Of a stretch of DNA of 64,000 nt, positions 48,374 through 56,948 are shown in pieces (the first letter of the stretch is position 1; the number at the start of each line of letters is the position of its first letter). A program made the translations under genes and the position numbers. The notes beneath the pieces are model-generated. The model was not told the DNA's origin and made no database searches. It worked only from the letters and a program-made list of their open reading frames with translations. The stretch spans positions 101,422-165,421 of the forward strand of contig NZ_LGDD01000293.1 in the NCBI RefSeq assembly GCF_001279695.1, given 5' to 3'. This DNA comes from Streptomyces sp. WM6378. GTDB lineage: Bacteria > Actinomycetota > Actinomycetes > Streptomycetales > Streptomycetaceae.

Positions 48374-51300
48374 GTGACTGGCACGTCCAAGACACCGTTC
48401 ACGCACCTTCACGTCCACACCCAGTACTCGCTGCTGGACGGTGCCGCGCGGCTCAAGGACATGTTCGACGCCTGCAATGAGATGGGCATGACGCACATCG
48501 CCATGTCCGACCACGGCAACCTGCACGGTGCCTACGACTTCTTCCATTCGGCGAAGAAGGCGGGCGTCACGCCGATCATCGGCATCGAGGCGTACGTGGC
48601 CCCCGAGTCGCGGCGCAACAAGCGCAAGATCCAGTGGGGCCAGCCGCACCAGAAGCGCGACGACGTGTCCGGTTCGGGTGGTTATACGCACAAGACGATC
48701 TGGGCGCACAACAAGACGGGCCTGCACAACCTGTTCCGCCTGTCCTCGGACGCGTACGCCGAGGGCTGGCTGCAGAAGTGGCCGCGGATGGACAAGGAGA
48801 CGATCTCGCAGTGGTCGGAGGGGCTGATCGCCTCCACCGGCTGCCCCTCCGGCGAGGTCCAGACGCGGCTGCGGCTCGGCCAGTTCGACGAGGCGGTGCA
48901 GGCGGCCTCCGACTACAAGGACATCTTCGGCGAGGGCAAGTACTTCCTGGAGCTGATGGACCACGGCATCGAGATCGAGCGCCGGGTCCGCGACGGGCTC
49001 CTGGAGATCGGCAAGAAGCTGGGCATCCCGCCGCTCGTCACCAACGACTCGCACTACACGTACGCCCACGAGGCGACCGCGCACGACGCCCTGCTCTGCA
49101 TCCAGACCGGCAAGAACCTCTCGGACCCGGACCGCTTCCGCTTCGACGGCACGGGCTACTACCTCAAGTCCACCGAGGAGATGTACGCGGTGGACTCCTC
49201 GGACGCCTGGCAGGAAGGGTGCGCCAACACCCTCCTGGTCGCGCAGCAGATCGACACCGAGGGGATGTTCGCCGAGAAGAACCTGATGCCGAAGTTCGAC
49301 ATCCCCGAGGGATACACCGAGGTCACCTGGTTCCGCGAGGAGATCGCGCGCGGGATGAAGCGGCGCTACCCGTCAGGCGTCCCCGAGGACCGCCAGCGGC
49401 AGGTCGAGTACGAGATCGGGATCATCCTGGAGATGGGCTTCCCCGGGTACTTCCTCGTGGTCGCCGACTTCATCATGTGGGCCAAGAACAACGGCATCGC
49501 GGTCGGCCCCGGCCGCGGCTCCGCCGCCGGTTCGATCGTCGCGTACGCCATGGGCATCACCGACCTCGACCCGATCACGCACGGCCTGATCTTCGAGCGG
49601 TTCCTCAACCCCGAGCGCGTCTCCATGCCCGATGTCGACATCGACTTCGACGAGCGCAGGCGCGTCGAAGTGATCAGGTACGTGACGGAGAAGTACGGCT
49701 CCGACAAGGTCGCCATGATCGGCACCTACGGAAAGATCAAGGCGAAGAACGCCATCAAGGACTCCGCGCGGGTGCTCGGCTACCCGTACGCGATGGGCGA
49801 CCGCCTCACCAAGGCGATGCCCGCCGACGTCCTCGGCAAGGGCATCGACCTCTCCGGCATCACCGACCCCAAGCACCCGCGCTACAGCGAGGCGGGCGAG
49901 ATCCGGGCGATGTACGAGAACGAGCCGGACGTGAAGAAGGTCATCGACACCGCCAAGGGCGTCGAGGGCCTGGTCCGGCAGATGGGTGTGCACGCGGCCG
50001 GCGTGATCATGTCCAGCGAGCCGATCGTCGACCACGCCCCGATCTGGGTGCGGCACACCGACGGCGTCACCATCACGCAGTGGGACTACCCCCAGTGCGA
50101 GGCGCTCGGCCTGATCAAGATGGACTTCCTGGGCCTGCGCAACCTGACGATCATGGACGACGCCGTCAAGATGGTGAAGTCCAACAAGGGCATCGACCTG
50201 GAGCTCCTGGAGCTGCCGCTGGACGACCCGAAGACGTACCAGCTGCTCTGCCGCGGTGACACGCTGGGCGTGTTCCAGTTCGACGGCGGCCCGATGCGCT
50301 CGCTGCTCCGCCAGATGCAGCCCGACAACTTCGAGGACATTTCCGCCGTTTCGGCCCTGTACCGGCCGGGCCCGATGGGCATGAACTCGCATACGAACTA
50401 TGCCGAGCGCAAGAACGGCCGCCAGGAGATCACGCCGATCCACCCGGAGCTCGAAGAGCCCCTGAAGGAGACGCTCGGTCTGACCTACGGCCTCATCGTG
50501 TACCAGGAGCAGGTACAGAAGGCCGCCCAGATCATCGCCGGGTACTCGCTCGGCGAGGCCGACATCCTGCGCCGCGTGATGGGCAAGAAGAAGCCCGAGG
50601 AGCTGGCGAAGAACTTCACCATCTTCCAGGCGGGCGCCAAGAAGAACGGCTTCTCGGACCAGGCGATCCAGGCCCTGTGGGACGTCCTGGTGCCGTTCGC
50701 CGGCTACGCGTTCAACAAGGCGCACTCCTCGGCGTACGGCCTGGTCACCTACTGGACCGCGTACCTGAAGGCCAACTACCCGGCCGAGTACATGGCAGCG
50801 CTGCTCACCTCGGTGAAGGACGACAAGGACAAGTCGGCCGTCTACCTCAACGAGTGCCGGCGCATGGGCATCAAGGTGCTGCCGCCGAACGTGAACGAGT
50901 CGGTGCACAACTTCGCCGCCCAGGGCGACGACGTGATCCTGTTCGGCCTGGAGGCCGTCCGCAACGTCGGTACGAACGTGGTCGACTCGATCATCCGCTC
51001 CCGCAAGGCGAAGGGGAAGTTCGCCTCCTTCCCCGACTACCTGGACAAGGTCGAGGCCGCCGCCTGCAACAAGCGCACCACGGAATCGCTCATCAAGGCG
51101 GGCGCCTTCGACACGATGGGCCACACCCGCAAGGGCCTGACCGCCCAGTTCGAGCCCATGATCGACAACGTGGTGCAGGTCAAGCGCAAGGAGGCCGAGG
51201 GCCAGTTCGACCTCTTCGGCGGCATGGACGAGGACAGCAGCGAGCCGGGCTTCGGCCTCGACGTCGAGTTCGGCGACGTGGAGTGGGAGAAGTCCTACCT

Positions 51301-51919
51301 GCTCGCCCAGGAGCGCGAGATGCTCGGCCTGTACGTCTCCGACCATCCGCTCTTCGGCCTGGAGCACGTCCTGTCCGACAAGGCGGACGCGGGCATCGGC
51401 CAGCTCACCGGCGGGGACTACGCGGACGGCTCGATCGTCACCATCGGCGGCATCATCTCGGGCCTCCAGCGCAAGATGACCAAGCAGGGCAACGCCTGGG
51501 CGATCGCCACCGTCGAAGACCTGGCCGGTTCCATCGAGTGCATGTTCTTCCCGGCCACCTACCAACTGGTCTCGACCCAGCTCGTCGAGGACGCCGTGGT
51601 GTTCGTCAAGGGACGCCTCGACAAGCGCGAGGACATTCCGCGCCTGGTCGCGATGGAGCTGATGGTCCCCGACCTGTCGTCGGCGGGCACCAACGCGCCG
51701 GTCGTCCTGACCATCCCCACGGTGAAGGTCACCCCGCCGATGGTCAGCAGGCTCGGCGAGATCCTGGGGCACCACAAGGGCAACACCGAGGTGCGGATCA
51801 AGCTCCAGGGGCCGCGCTCGACGACGGTGCTGCGGCTCGACCGGCACCGGGTCCAGCCGGATCCGGCCCTTTTCGGTGACCTGAAGGTGCTGCTCGGCCC
51901 GTCCTGCCTGGCCGGCTGA
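48374..51919 (+). CDS. dnaE: DNA polymerase III alpha subunit
   Basis: 1181 residues. The N-terminal PHP domain starts FTHLHVHTQYSLLDGA, with MSDHGNLHGAYDF and GIEAYVAP. The polymerase palm has the catalytic aspartates in PDVDIDFDERRR and GPGRGSAAGSIVAYA just before it. The tail includes the helix-hairpin-helix, an OB fold (VTIGGIISGLQRKMTKQGN) and a C-terminal tau-binding part. The GTG at 48374 follows GGAGG at 48361. This is the essential replicative polymerase (dnaE1 type). DUF2252 is divergent, with a 224-base intergenic region. Confidence 0.97.
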   Translation: MTGTSKTPFTHLHVHTQYSLLDGAARLKDMFDACNEMGMTHIAMSDHGNLHGAYDFFHSAKKAGVTPIIGIEAYVAPESRRNKRKIQWGQPHQKRDDVSGSGGYTHKTIWAHNKTGLHNLFRLSSDAYAEGWLQKWPRMDKETISQWSEGLIASTGCPSGEVQTRLRLGQFDEAVQAASDYKDIFGEGKYFLELMDHGIEIERRVRDGLLEIGKKLGIPPLVTNDSHYTYAHEATAHDALLCIQTGKNLSDPDRFRFDGTGYYLKSTEEMYAVDSSDAWQEGCANTLLVAQQIDTEGMFAEKNLMPKFDIPEGYTEVTWFREEIARGMKRRYPSGVPEDRQRQVEYEIGIILEMGFPGYFLVVADFIMWAKNNGIAVGPGRGSAAGSIVAYAMGITDLDPITHGLIFERFLNPERVSMPDVDIDFDERRRVEVIRYVTEKYGSDKVAMIGTYGKIKAKNAIKDSARVLGYPYAMGDRLTKAMPADVLGKGIDLSGITDPKHPRYSEAGEIRAMYENEPDVKKVIDTAKGVEGLVRQMGVHAAGVIMSSEPIVDHAPIWVRHTDGVTITQWDYPQCEALGLIKMDFLGLRNLTIMDDAVKMVKSNKGIDLELLELPLDDPKTYQLLCRGDTLGVFQFDGGPMRSLLRQMQPDNFEDISAVSALYRPGPMGMNSHTNYAERKNGRQEITPIHPELEEPLKETLGLTYGLIVYQEQVQKAAQIIAGYSLGEADILRRVMGKKKPEELAKNFTIFQAGAKKNGFSDQAIQALWDVLVPFAGYAFNKAHSSAYGLVTYWTAYLKANYPAEYMAALLTSVKDDKDKSAVYLNECRRMGIKVLPPNVNESVHNFAAQGDDVILFGLEAVRNVGTNVVDSIIRSRKAKGKFASFPDYLDKVEAAACNKRTTESLIKAGAFDTMGHTRKGLTAQFEPMIDNVVQVKRKEAEGQFDLFGGMDEDSSEPGFGLDVEFGDVEWEKSYLLAQEREMLGLYVSDHPLFGLEHVLSDKADAGIGQLTGGDYADGSIVTIGGIISGLQRKMTKQGNAWAIATVEDLAGSIECMFFPATYQLVSTQLVEDAVVFVKGRLDKREDIPRLVAMELMVPDLSSAGTNAPVVLTIPTVKVTPPMVSRLGEILGHHKGNTEVRIKLQGPRSTTVLRLDRHRVQPDPALFGDLKVLLGPSCLAG

Positions 51920-51945
51920 CCTCCGAAGACGTTTCCGGTACGGGA

Positions 51946-51973
51946 AAGGGGCGCACCCATCGGTGCGCCCCTT
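51946..51973 (+). terminator. Terminator of dnaE
   Basis: AAGGGGCGCACC (51946-51957), loop CATC, GGTGCGCCCCTT (51962-51973), then CTTCTTCTC. The stem starts 27 bases after the dnaE stop and lies 17 bases past the stop of the convergent small gene, so it may serve both. Confidence 0.85.
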
Positions 51974-51989
51974 CTTCTCGCAATGGCGG

Positions 51990-52169
51990 CTAGTTATGAC
52001 CGAAGCGACGCTGGTGCTTACGGGCAACATCTGCCGGGCTGCCCTGGGCCTGCGACTGCGGCACGGCCTGGGACTCGAAGGCGGCGGACTTCGACTGCTC
52101 CTGTCCGCGCTCGGCGGCCTGGGAACGGTCCTGCTGACTGCCCGACTTGCGGTTCTTGTTCTTGGCCAT
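51990..52169 (-). CDS. Small basic, Gln-rich protein
   Basis: 59 residues from the ATG at 52169, with AGGAGG about eight bases upstream. It begins MAKNKNRKSGSQQDRSQ, is rich in Gln, Ser, Lys and Arg, has no hydrophobic segment and ends KHQRRFGHN. Similar 55-60-residue proteins with a MAKNKNRK start are found widely in Streptomyces and have no assigned role. The base composition and codon use (Gln by CAG, Ser by AGC/TCG) fit a coding sequence. It is convergent with dnaE. Confidence 0.7.
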   Translation of the reverse strand: MAKNKNRKSGSQQDRSQAAERGQEQSKSAAFESQAVPQSQAQGSPADVARKHQRRFGHN

Positions 52170-52435
52170 GGTGCTGCCTCCTGTGGGGGAACTCGGGGCC
52201 AGGGCCGCTGTCAGACTCACACAGATGAACAAAGGGCGCATTTCGGATCATTACCGTGTGTGACGGAGAAGTGACCCGCCAATCCGCCACGCCGATGATC
52301 GAGTTCCGGTGCTCAACCCTTGCGCGGTCGGGCAGACTCGAAGGAAACCCGAAGTTCATTGGGTGATCTCCCGTACCCCCGCTCCTGTTATTTCTTTTTC
52401 TTCGGCTTTTCCGTTCCCGAAAGAGGGTGGAACGC

Positions 52436-53686
52436 ATGGACCGCTGCGTCGTCCTGGTGGATGCCGGTTACCTGCTCGGTGCCGCCGCGAGTCTGCTGGC
52501 CGGGGAACCGGCCCGTTCCCGCATCACCGTCGACCATGCCGCCCTGATCCAGGGGCTGCGCGAGCGCGCTGAGGCCGACACCCAGCAGCCCTTGCTCCGC
52601 ATCTACTGGTTCGACGGCGCCCCCGACCGGGTCCCGCAGCCCGAGCACCGCCGGCTGCGCGTGATGCCCAGGGTGACGGTCCGGCTCGGCGCGCTGACCC
52701 GCAGCGACGGCCGCTGGGCGCAGAAGGGCGTGGACGCCGCGATGCACGCAGAGCTGACCGAACTCGCCCGCAACCGCGCCTGCTCGGACGTGGTCCTGGT
52801 GACCGGCGACGGCGACCTGCTGCCGGGTCTGATGTCCGCGAAGGAACACGGTGTCGCCGTCCACCTGTGGGCCGTGCAGGCCGCCGACGGCGACTACAAC
52901 CAGTCCGAGGACCTGGTCGCCGAGGCCGACGAGCGCCGGGTGCTCGACCGCGCCTGGATCACCCAGGCCGTCCGCGCCAGGGACCTCACCGGCATCTGCT
53001 CCCCGGCCCCCGCGCCCCGCCCCGAGATCGCCGCGATCCTCTCCGCGCCGCTGCCCGAATCCGCCCTCGCCGCCTCCGCCGAGCGGGCCGCCGAAGCCCA
53101 GGCCCCCTCCGTGCGCAACGGCACCGCGCCCCCCGAGGCCCCCGGTGAGAACGGCGCGGCGGTGCCCGCCCCGAGCGGCGTCAAGGGCGTACCGACGCCG
53201 AAGGACCTGGCCTCGCTGCGCGGGCCCGGCAGCGCCCCGGCCGCCCCCGCGCCCGCCTCGGCCGCCACCCTGCGCTGGTCGTCCGACAAAGGGTGGGTCG
53301 AGCGCCCCGGCGCGGCCCTCGGCGAGTCCCCCGAGACCGCCTCCCTGCCGACCCTGGCCCAGCTGACCAGCGCCGAGCAGCGCTGGGCCGACCGCGAGGA
53401 GGACATCACCACCGTCGGCGGCGACCCCTACGAAGTCGGCCAGGTCTTCGCCCGGCGCTGGATGGAACGCCTCCCCGAGCCCTCGCACGTACAGAAGCTC
53501 TCCACCATGTACCCGCGCATCCCGCACCGCATCGACGGTGAACTCCTGCGCTACGCCGCCCGGTTCGGCCTCCTCGCGCACAAGGACGACCAGATCGACG
53601 AGCACGACCGGTACGCGATCCGGGCCGGCTTCTGGCGCGAGATCGACGTCCGGGCCGCCGCCGAACGCCAGCCGGCCGGCGAGTAG
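52436..53686 (+). CDS. NYN domain protein (PIN-like ribonuclease fold)
   Basis: 416 residues from the ATG at 52436, with GAGGGTGG close upstream. The N-terminal about 180 residues form a NYN domain: MDRCVVLVDAGYLLGAA (first Asp), KGVDAAMHAEL (second Asp) and VLVTGDGDLLPGL (third Asp cluster), the pattern of a Mg2+-dependent PIN-like nuclease. An Ala/Pro-rich linker (about 185-290) is followed by a conserved C-terminal helical region (YEVGQVFARRWMERL, STMYPRIPHRIDGELLRYAA, in two parts). RNA processing is likely from the fold, but no substrate is known. A GTG nine bases earlier is possible. Confidence 0.85.
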   Translation: MDRCVVLVDAGYLLGAAASLLAGEPARSRITVDHAALIQGLRERAEADTQQPLLRIYWFDGAPDRVPQPEHRRLRVMPRVTVRLGALTRSDGRWAQKGVDAAMHAELTELARNRACSDVVLVTGDGDLLPGLMSAKEHGVAVHLWAVQAADGDYNQSEDLVAEADERRVLDRAWITQAVRARDLTGICSPAPAPRPEIAAILSAPLPESALAASAERAAEAQAPSVRNGTAPPEAPGENGAAVPAPSGVKGVPTPKDLASLRGPGSAPAAPAPASAATLRWSSDKGWVERPGAALGESPETASLPTLAQLTSAEQRWADREEDITTVGGDPYEVGQVFARRWMERLPEPSHVQKLSTMYPRIPHRIDGELLRYAARFGLLAHKDDQIDEHDRYAIRAGFWREIDVRAAAERQPAGE

Positions 53687-53696
53687 CCCACGACAA

Positions 53697-53719
53697 GGGG
53701 GCGGCTTATGACCGCCCCC
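53697..53719 (+). terminator. Terminator of the NYN gene
   Basis: GGGGGCGG (53697-53704), seven-base loop, CCGCCCCC (53712-53719), starting ten bases after the stop. TAGGCT at 53746-53751 lies eight bases before the next GTG and is a possible leaderless -10 element. Confidence 0.65.
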
Positions 53720-53759
53720 GGGGCCGGGTGGGTCCTTCGACCCCTTAGGCTCGTTCCCC

Positions 53760-54767
53760 GTGAGTACCGGCACAGCAGCGGCGCGGGCCGGCACCGTTTG
53801 CGCGGTGCGGGGCCTGGTCAAGACGTACCCCGCGACCAGGGGCCGCCGAGGTGCGCCCGGTACGCCCGAGGTCCGGGCCACCGACGGAATCAGCCTCGAC
53901 GTGCGGCGCGGCGAGATCTTCGGACTGCTCGGGCCCAACGGCGCCGGCAAGTCCACCCTGGTACGCCAGCTGACCGGGCTCCTGCGGCCCGACTCCGGCT
54001 CCGTGGAGGTGCTCGGCCACGACCTGGTGCGCCACCCCGAACGGGCCGCCCGCCTCATCGCCCACCTCGGCCAGGAATCCACCGCGCTCGACGAGCTGAC
54101 CGTCGCGCTCGCCGCCGAGACCACCGGCCGGCTGCGCGGACTCACCCTGCGCGACGCCCGCGCCGAACGCGACGCGGTGCTGGCCGAACTCGGTCTTGAC
54201 GAGATCGCCGGGCGGCCGCTCAAGAAGCTCTCCGGCGGCCAGCGGCGTCTCGCGTGCCTCGCCGCCGCCCTCGTCGGCGAGCGCCCCGTCCTCGTCCTCG
54301 ACGAGCCCACCACCGGCATGGACCCGGTCGCCCGGCGCGCCGTGTGGGCCGCCGTCGACCGGCGGCGGGCCGAGCGCGGCGCGACCGTCCTGCTCGTCAC
54401 CCACAACGTCATCGAGGCCGAGACCGTGCTCGACCGGGTCGCCGTGATCGAACGCGGCAAGGTCATCGCCTGCGACACCCCCGCCGGGCTCAAGGCCCGG
54501 GTCGCCGACGAGGTGCGGGTCGAGCTCGTGTGGCGCGACCGCGCCCCCGTCGAGGTCCCCGAGGTCGCCGCGCTGCGCGCCGAGGCCCAGGAGGCCGGCC
54601 GGCGCTGGACGCTGCGGCTCAGCCCCGAGCGGGCCCGCGCCGCCGTGGCCACCGTCACCGGCGGCCCCGCCTTCGCCGCCCTCGACGACTTCACCCTGGC
54701 CACGCCGAGCCTGGAAGACGTCTACCTCGCGCTCGGCGGCCGCACGGAAGGCCTGGTGAAGGCGTGA
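53760..54767 (+). CDS. ABC transporter ATP-binding protein (ABC-2 type)
   Basis: 335 residues. Walker A is GLLGPNGAGKSTLVRQL (about 58-74) and the signature is KKLSGGQRRLACL. Walker B is VLVLDEPTTGMDP, and the H-loop is LLVTHNVIEAE. A C-terminal extension of about 85 residues (DEVRVELVW ... LEDVYLALGG) is typical of DrrA-like exporters. With the permease at 54764 it would form an exporter of unknown cargo. The GTG start has no clear ribosome-binding site. All motifs are intact, in contrast to the degenerate ATPase at 7312-8091. Confidence 0.92.
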   Translation: MSTGTAAARAGTVCAVRGLVKTYPATRGRRGAPGTPEVRATDGISLDVRRGEIFGLLGPNGAGKSTLVRQLTGLLRPDSGSVEVLGHDLVRHPERAARLIAHLGQESTALDELTVALAAETTGRLRGLTLRDARAERDAVLAELGLDEIAGRPLKKLSGGQRRLACLAAALVGERPVLVLDEPTTGMDPVARRAVWAAVDRRRAERGATVLLVTHNVIEAETVLDRVAVIERGKVIACDTPAGLKARVADEVRVELVWRDRAPVEVPEVAALRAEAQEAGRRWTLRLSPERARAAVATVTGGPAFAALDDFTLATPSLEDVYLALGGRTEGLVKA

Positions 54768-55609
54768 GCGCCATTCCTCTGGAGAGCAGCGTGGAGGCCG
54801 TGGCCGGCCGGGCTCCGGCCGGCGGCGCCGCCCAGCGCCCCGGCGCCGCGGACGCCGCCCCGCTCGCTCCCCGCGCCCGGCTGCTGCCCGCGCTCGCCGC
54901 CGTCTACCGCGCCCAGCTCTCGCGGGCCCGCGTCGCGCGGATCCCGCTGCTCTTCGTCGCGACCTTCCAGTCGGTCGGCATCATGATCCTGATGCGCGGG
55001 GTGGTGGACGGCGGGAGCGAGGCCCGCGCGGTGGTCGCCGGATCGAGCGTGCTCGTCGTCGCCTTCGTCGCGCTCAACCTGCTCGCCCAGTACTTCGGCC
55101 AGCTGCGGGCCGGCGGCGGCCTCGACCACTACGCGACGCTGCCCGTGCCGCCCGCGTCCGTGGTGCTCGGGACGGCCGCCGCGTACGCCTCCTTCACGGT
55201 GCCCGGCGTCGCCGTCACGGCCGTGTTCGGCTGTGTCCTGTTCGGGCTTCCGATGGCGCACCTGTGGATCCTCGCCGCGGTGATCCCGCTCGCCGGAGCC
55301 GCGCTCGCCGGACTCGGCGCGGCCCTCGGGCTGCTCGCGCCGCGGCAGGAACTCGCCACGCTGTTCGGCCAGTTGGGGATGTCGGCGGCGCTGCTCCTCG
55401 GCGTGCTCCCGGCCGGCCGAATGCCGGGACCCATCGCGTACGCCCGTGATCTGCTGCCCTCCACGTACGGCGTCGAGGCGTTCGCGCACAGCTTCGACGC
55501 GCACCCCGACTGGTCTCTCGTGGGGCTCGACCTCGGGGTGTGCGTGGCCGTCGGCGTCGTCTCGCTGGCCGTGGCCGCGTGGGCCTACCGCCGGGCGGCG
55601 GTCCGGTGA
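54764..55609 (+). CDS. ABC-2 type transporter permease
   Basis: 281 residues from the GTG that overlaps the ATPase stop (GTGA). A 45-residue Ala/Pro-rich N-terminus is followed by about six membrane helices (around 60-80, 87-107, 133-156, 158-187, 205-225, 255-275). The pattern (GGGLDHYATLPVPPASVVLG, then LGLLAPRQELATLFGQ) fits DrrB-like ABC-2 permeases. It is the partner of the upstream ATPase. Confidence 0.88.
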   Translation: MSAIPLESSVEAVAGRAPAGGAAQRPGAADAAPLAPRARLLPALAAVYRAQLSRARVARIPLLFVATFQSVGIMILMRGVVDGGSEARAVVAGSSVLVVAFVALNLLAQYFGQLRAGGGLDHYATLPVPPASVVLGTAAAYASFTVPGVAVTAVFGCVLFGLPMAHLWILAAVIPLAGAALAGLGAALGLLAPRQELATLFGQLGMSAALLLGVLPAGRMPGPIAYARDLLPSTYGVEAFAHSFDAHPDWSLVGLDLGVCVAVGVVSLAVAAWAYRRAAVR

Positions 55610-55643
55610 GGCAACGCACAGACACGCCTGGCACGATGTCAGG

Positions 55644-56300
55644 GTGACCGCACCTCTGACACCGCCCCATCAGCAGCCCCCGGGCAACGACCCGTGGCAG
55701 ACGAACACCGGGGGATCGCATCCCGGGCCCGTCGAGGAGGCGCCCGCGATGAAGAAGGACCTGCGGGACGCGGTGCTCGTCGCCCTCGCCGTGACGCTGG
55801 CCGGGGTGGCGCTCGGGCTGCTGTGGCTGTGGCTGGCGCCGAAGGTGCCGCTGATCGCCGACGACAAGGCCGTCTTCCTCAAGGACACCGAGGGGGAGGA
55901 GGCGATCGGCGGTGACGGAACGTTCATCTTGCTCGCGCTCGGACTCGGCGCGCTCAGCGCGGCCGCGGTCTTCCTGTTCCGCAAGAAGGGCGGCATCGCC
56001 CTGGTCGTCGGCCTCGCGGTCGGCGCGCTGCTCGGCTCGGTGCTCGCCTGGCGCCTCGGCATCTGGCTCGGCCCGAACCAGGACGTGGTGGCCGCGGCGA
56101 AGGCGGCCGGCAAGGGCGTCACGTTCGACGCCCCGCTGAAGCTCGACGCGAAGGGCGCGCTGCTCGCCTGGCCGATCGCCGCCATGGCCGTCCACCTGGG
56201 CCTCACGGCGCTGTTCGGGCCCCGGGACCCGGATCCGGTGTGGCAGGTGCCGCCGCTGGAGGACCCGGGACCGGGAAGGCCGGACTCGGCCGGCCTCTGA
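55644..56300 (+). CDS. DUF2567-like membrane protein
   Basis: 218 residues from the GTG at 55644. A proline-rich N-terminal about 33 residues precedes four membrane helices (around 40-62, 90-108, 115-135, 170-190). Between the first two, ADDKAVFLKDTEGEEAIGGDG is a conserved extracytoplasmic loop of the actinobacterial DUF2567 family, as I recall it. The function is unknown. A GGCACGATG element just upstream resembles the one before the hydrolase gene at 44496 and may be a promoter -10. It ends seven bases from the convergent bL37 gene. Confidence 0.7.
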   Translation: MTAPLTPPHQQPPGNDPWQTNTGGSHPGPVEEAPAMKKDLRDAVLVALAVTLAGVALGLLWLWLAPKVPLIADDKAVFLKDTEGEEAIGGDGTFILLALGLGALSAAAVFLFRKKGGIALVVGLAVGALLGSVLAWRLGIWLGPNQDVVAAAKAAGKGVTFDAPLKLDAKGALLAWPIAAMAVHLGLTALFGPRDPDPVWQVPPLEDPGPGRPDSAGL

Positions 56301-56307
56301 CGGTGCG

Positions 56308-56382
56308 TCAGGCCGGGCGCCTCCCGTGGTTGGCCCGGCCCTTCTTGATGCGCCACTTCCGCTTGCGGGTCCGCTTCGACAT
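56308..56382 (-). CDS. 50S ribosomal protein bL37 (24 residues)
   Basis: A 24-residue reading frame: MSKRTRKRKWRIKK then GRANHGRRPA, from an ATG with GGGAGGT about seven bases upstream, ending in TGA at 56308. It is extremely basic, and the C-terminal ANHGRRP fits bL37, the small actinobacterial large-subunit protein first seen in the Mycobacterium smegmatis ribosome (ANHGKRP in that protein, as I recall). It is shorter than the usual gene-calling cut-off and is easily missed. It lies between the convergent DUF2567-like gene and ybaK. Confidence 0.85.
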   Translation of the reverse strand: MSKRTRKRKWRIKKGRANHGRRPA

Positions 56383-56436
56383 GGGCGTACCTCCCGCCCT
56401 CGGGTTCTAGTCGAGGACGAGGGGCGCGTCGAGCCC

Positions 56437-56931
56437 TTAAACACGCCCGATCGGGGCGAGCAGTGCCCCCGTGAGGGCCGCCAGGTCGGTCGGGGACAGC
56501 TCGACCTCCAGGCCGCGGCGGCCCGCCGAGACGCAGATCGTGGCGTGCCCGGACGCCGAGTCGTCCAGGACCGTGCGCAGCCTCTTGCGCTGGCCGAGCG
56601 GCGAGATGCCGCCGCGCACATAGCCGGTGGAGCGCTCGGCGGCCGCAGGGTCCGCCATCGCGGCCCGCTTGCCGCCGACCGCCGAGGCCAGCGCCTTCAG
56701 GTCGAGCGATCCGGCCACCGGGACCACCGCGACGGTCAGCTCGCCGTCCACGTCGGCGACCAGCGTCTTGAACACCCGGTCCGGGGTGACCCCCAGAGCC
56801 TGCGCCGCCTCCTCGCCGTACGAGGCGGCGGACGGGTCGTGCTCGTAGGCGTGCACGGTGAACGCGGTGCCCGCCTTCGTCAGGGCCACCGTCGCCGGAG
56901 TCCCCCCGCTCTGCTGCTTCTTCTTGGCCAA
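56437..56931 (-). CDS. YbaK/EbsC family aminoacyl-tRNA deacylase
   Basis: 164 residues from the TTG at 56931 (GGAGAG upstream). The family segments are VHAYEHDPSAASYGEEAAQALG, KTLVADVDGELTVAVVPVAG with the conserved Lys, GKRAAMADPA, TGYVRGGISPLGQRKRLRTVLDD (GYVRGGISPLG is diagnostic) and ASGHATICVSAGRRGLEVEL. YbaK proteins hydrolyse mischarged Cys-tRNA-Pro. The first residues are poly-Lys (AKKKQQ). It follows the LON-domain gene by 17 bases on the same strand, indicating co-transcription. Confidence 0.9.
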   Translation of the reverse strand: MAKKKQQSGGTPATVALTKAGTAFTVHAYEHDPSAASYGEEAAQALGVTPDRVFKTLVADVDGELTVAVVPVAGSLDLKALASAVGGKRAAMADPAAAERSTGYVRGGISPLGQRKRLRTVLDDSASGHATICVSAGRRGLEVELSPTDLAALTGALLAPIGRV

Positions 56932-56948
56932 CTCGGCTCTCCGGTACG

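Noticed and set aside
46714-48402. Minus-strand frame joining the membrane protein with sequence over DUF2252
   Set aside because: Out-of-frame Arg/Gly-rich shadow of DUF2252; the membrane protein starts at the ATG at 46713.
52388-54703. 771-codon minus-strand frame over the NYN and ABC genes
   Set aside because: Shadow of two plus-strand genes with clear NYN and ABC motifs.
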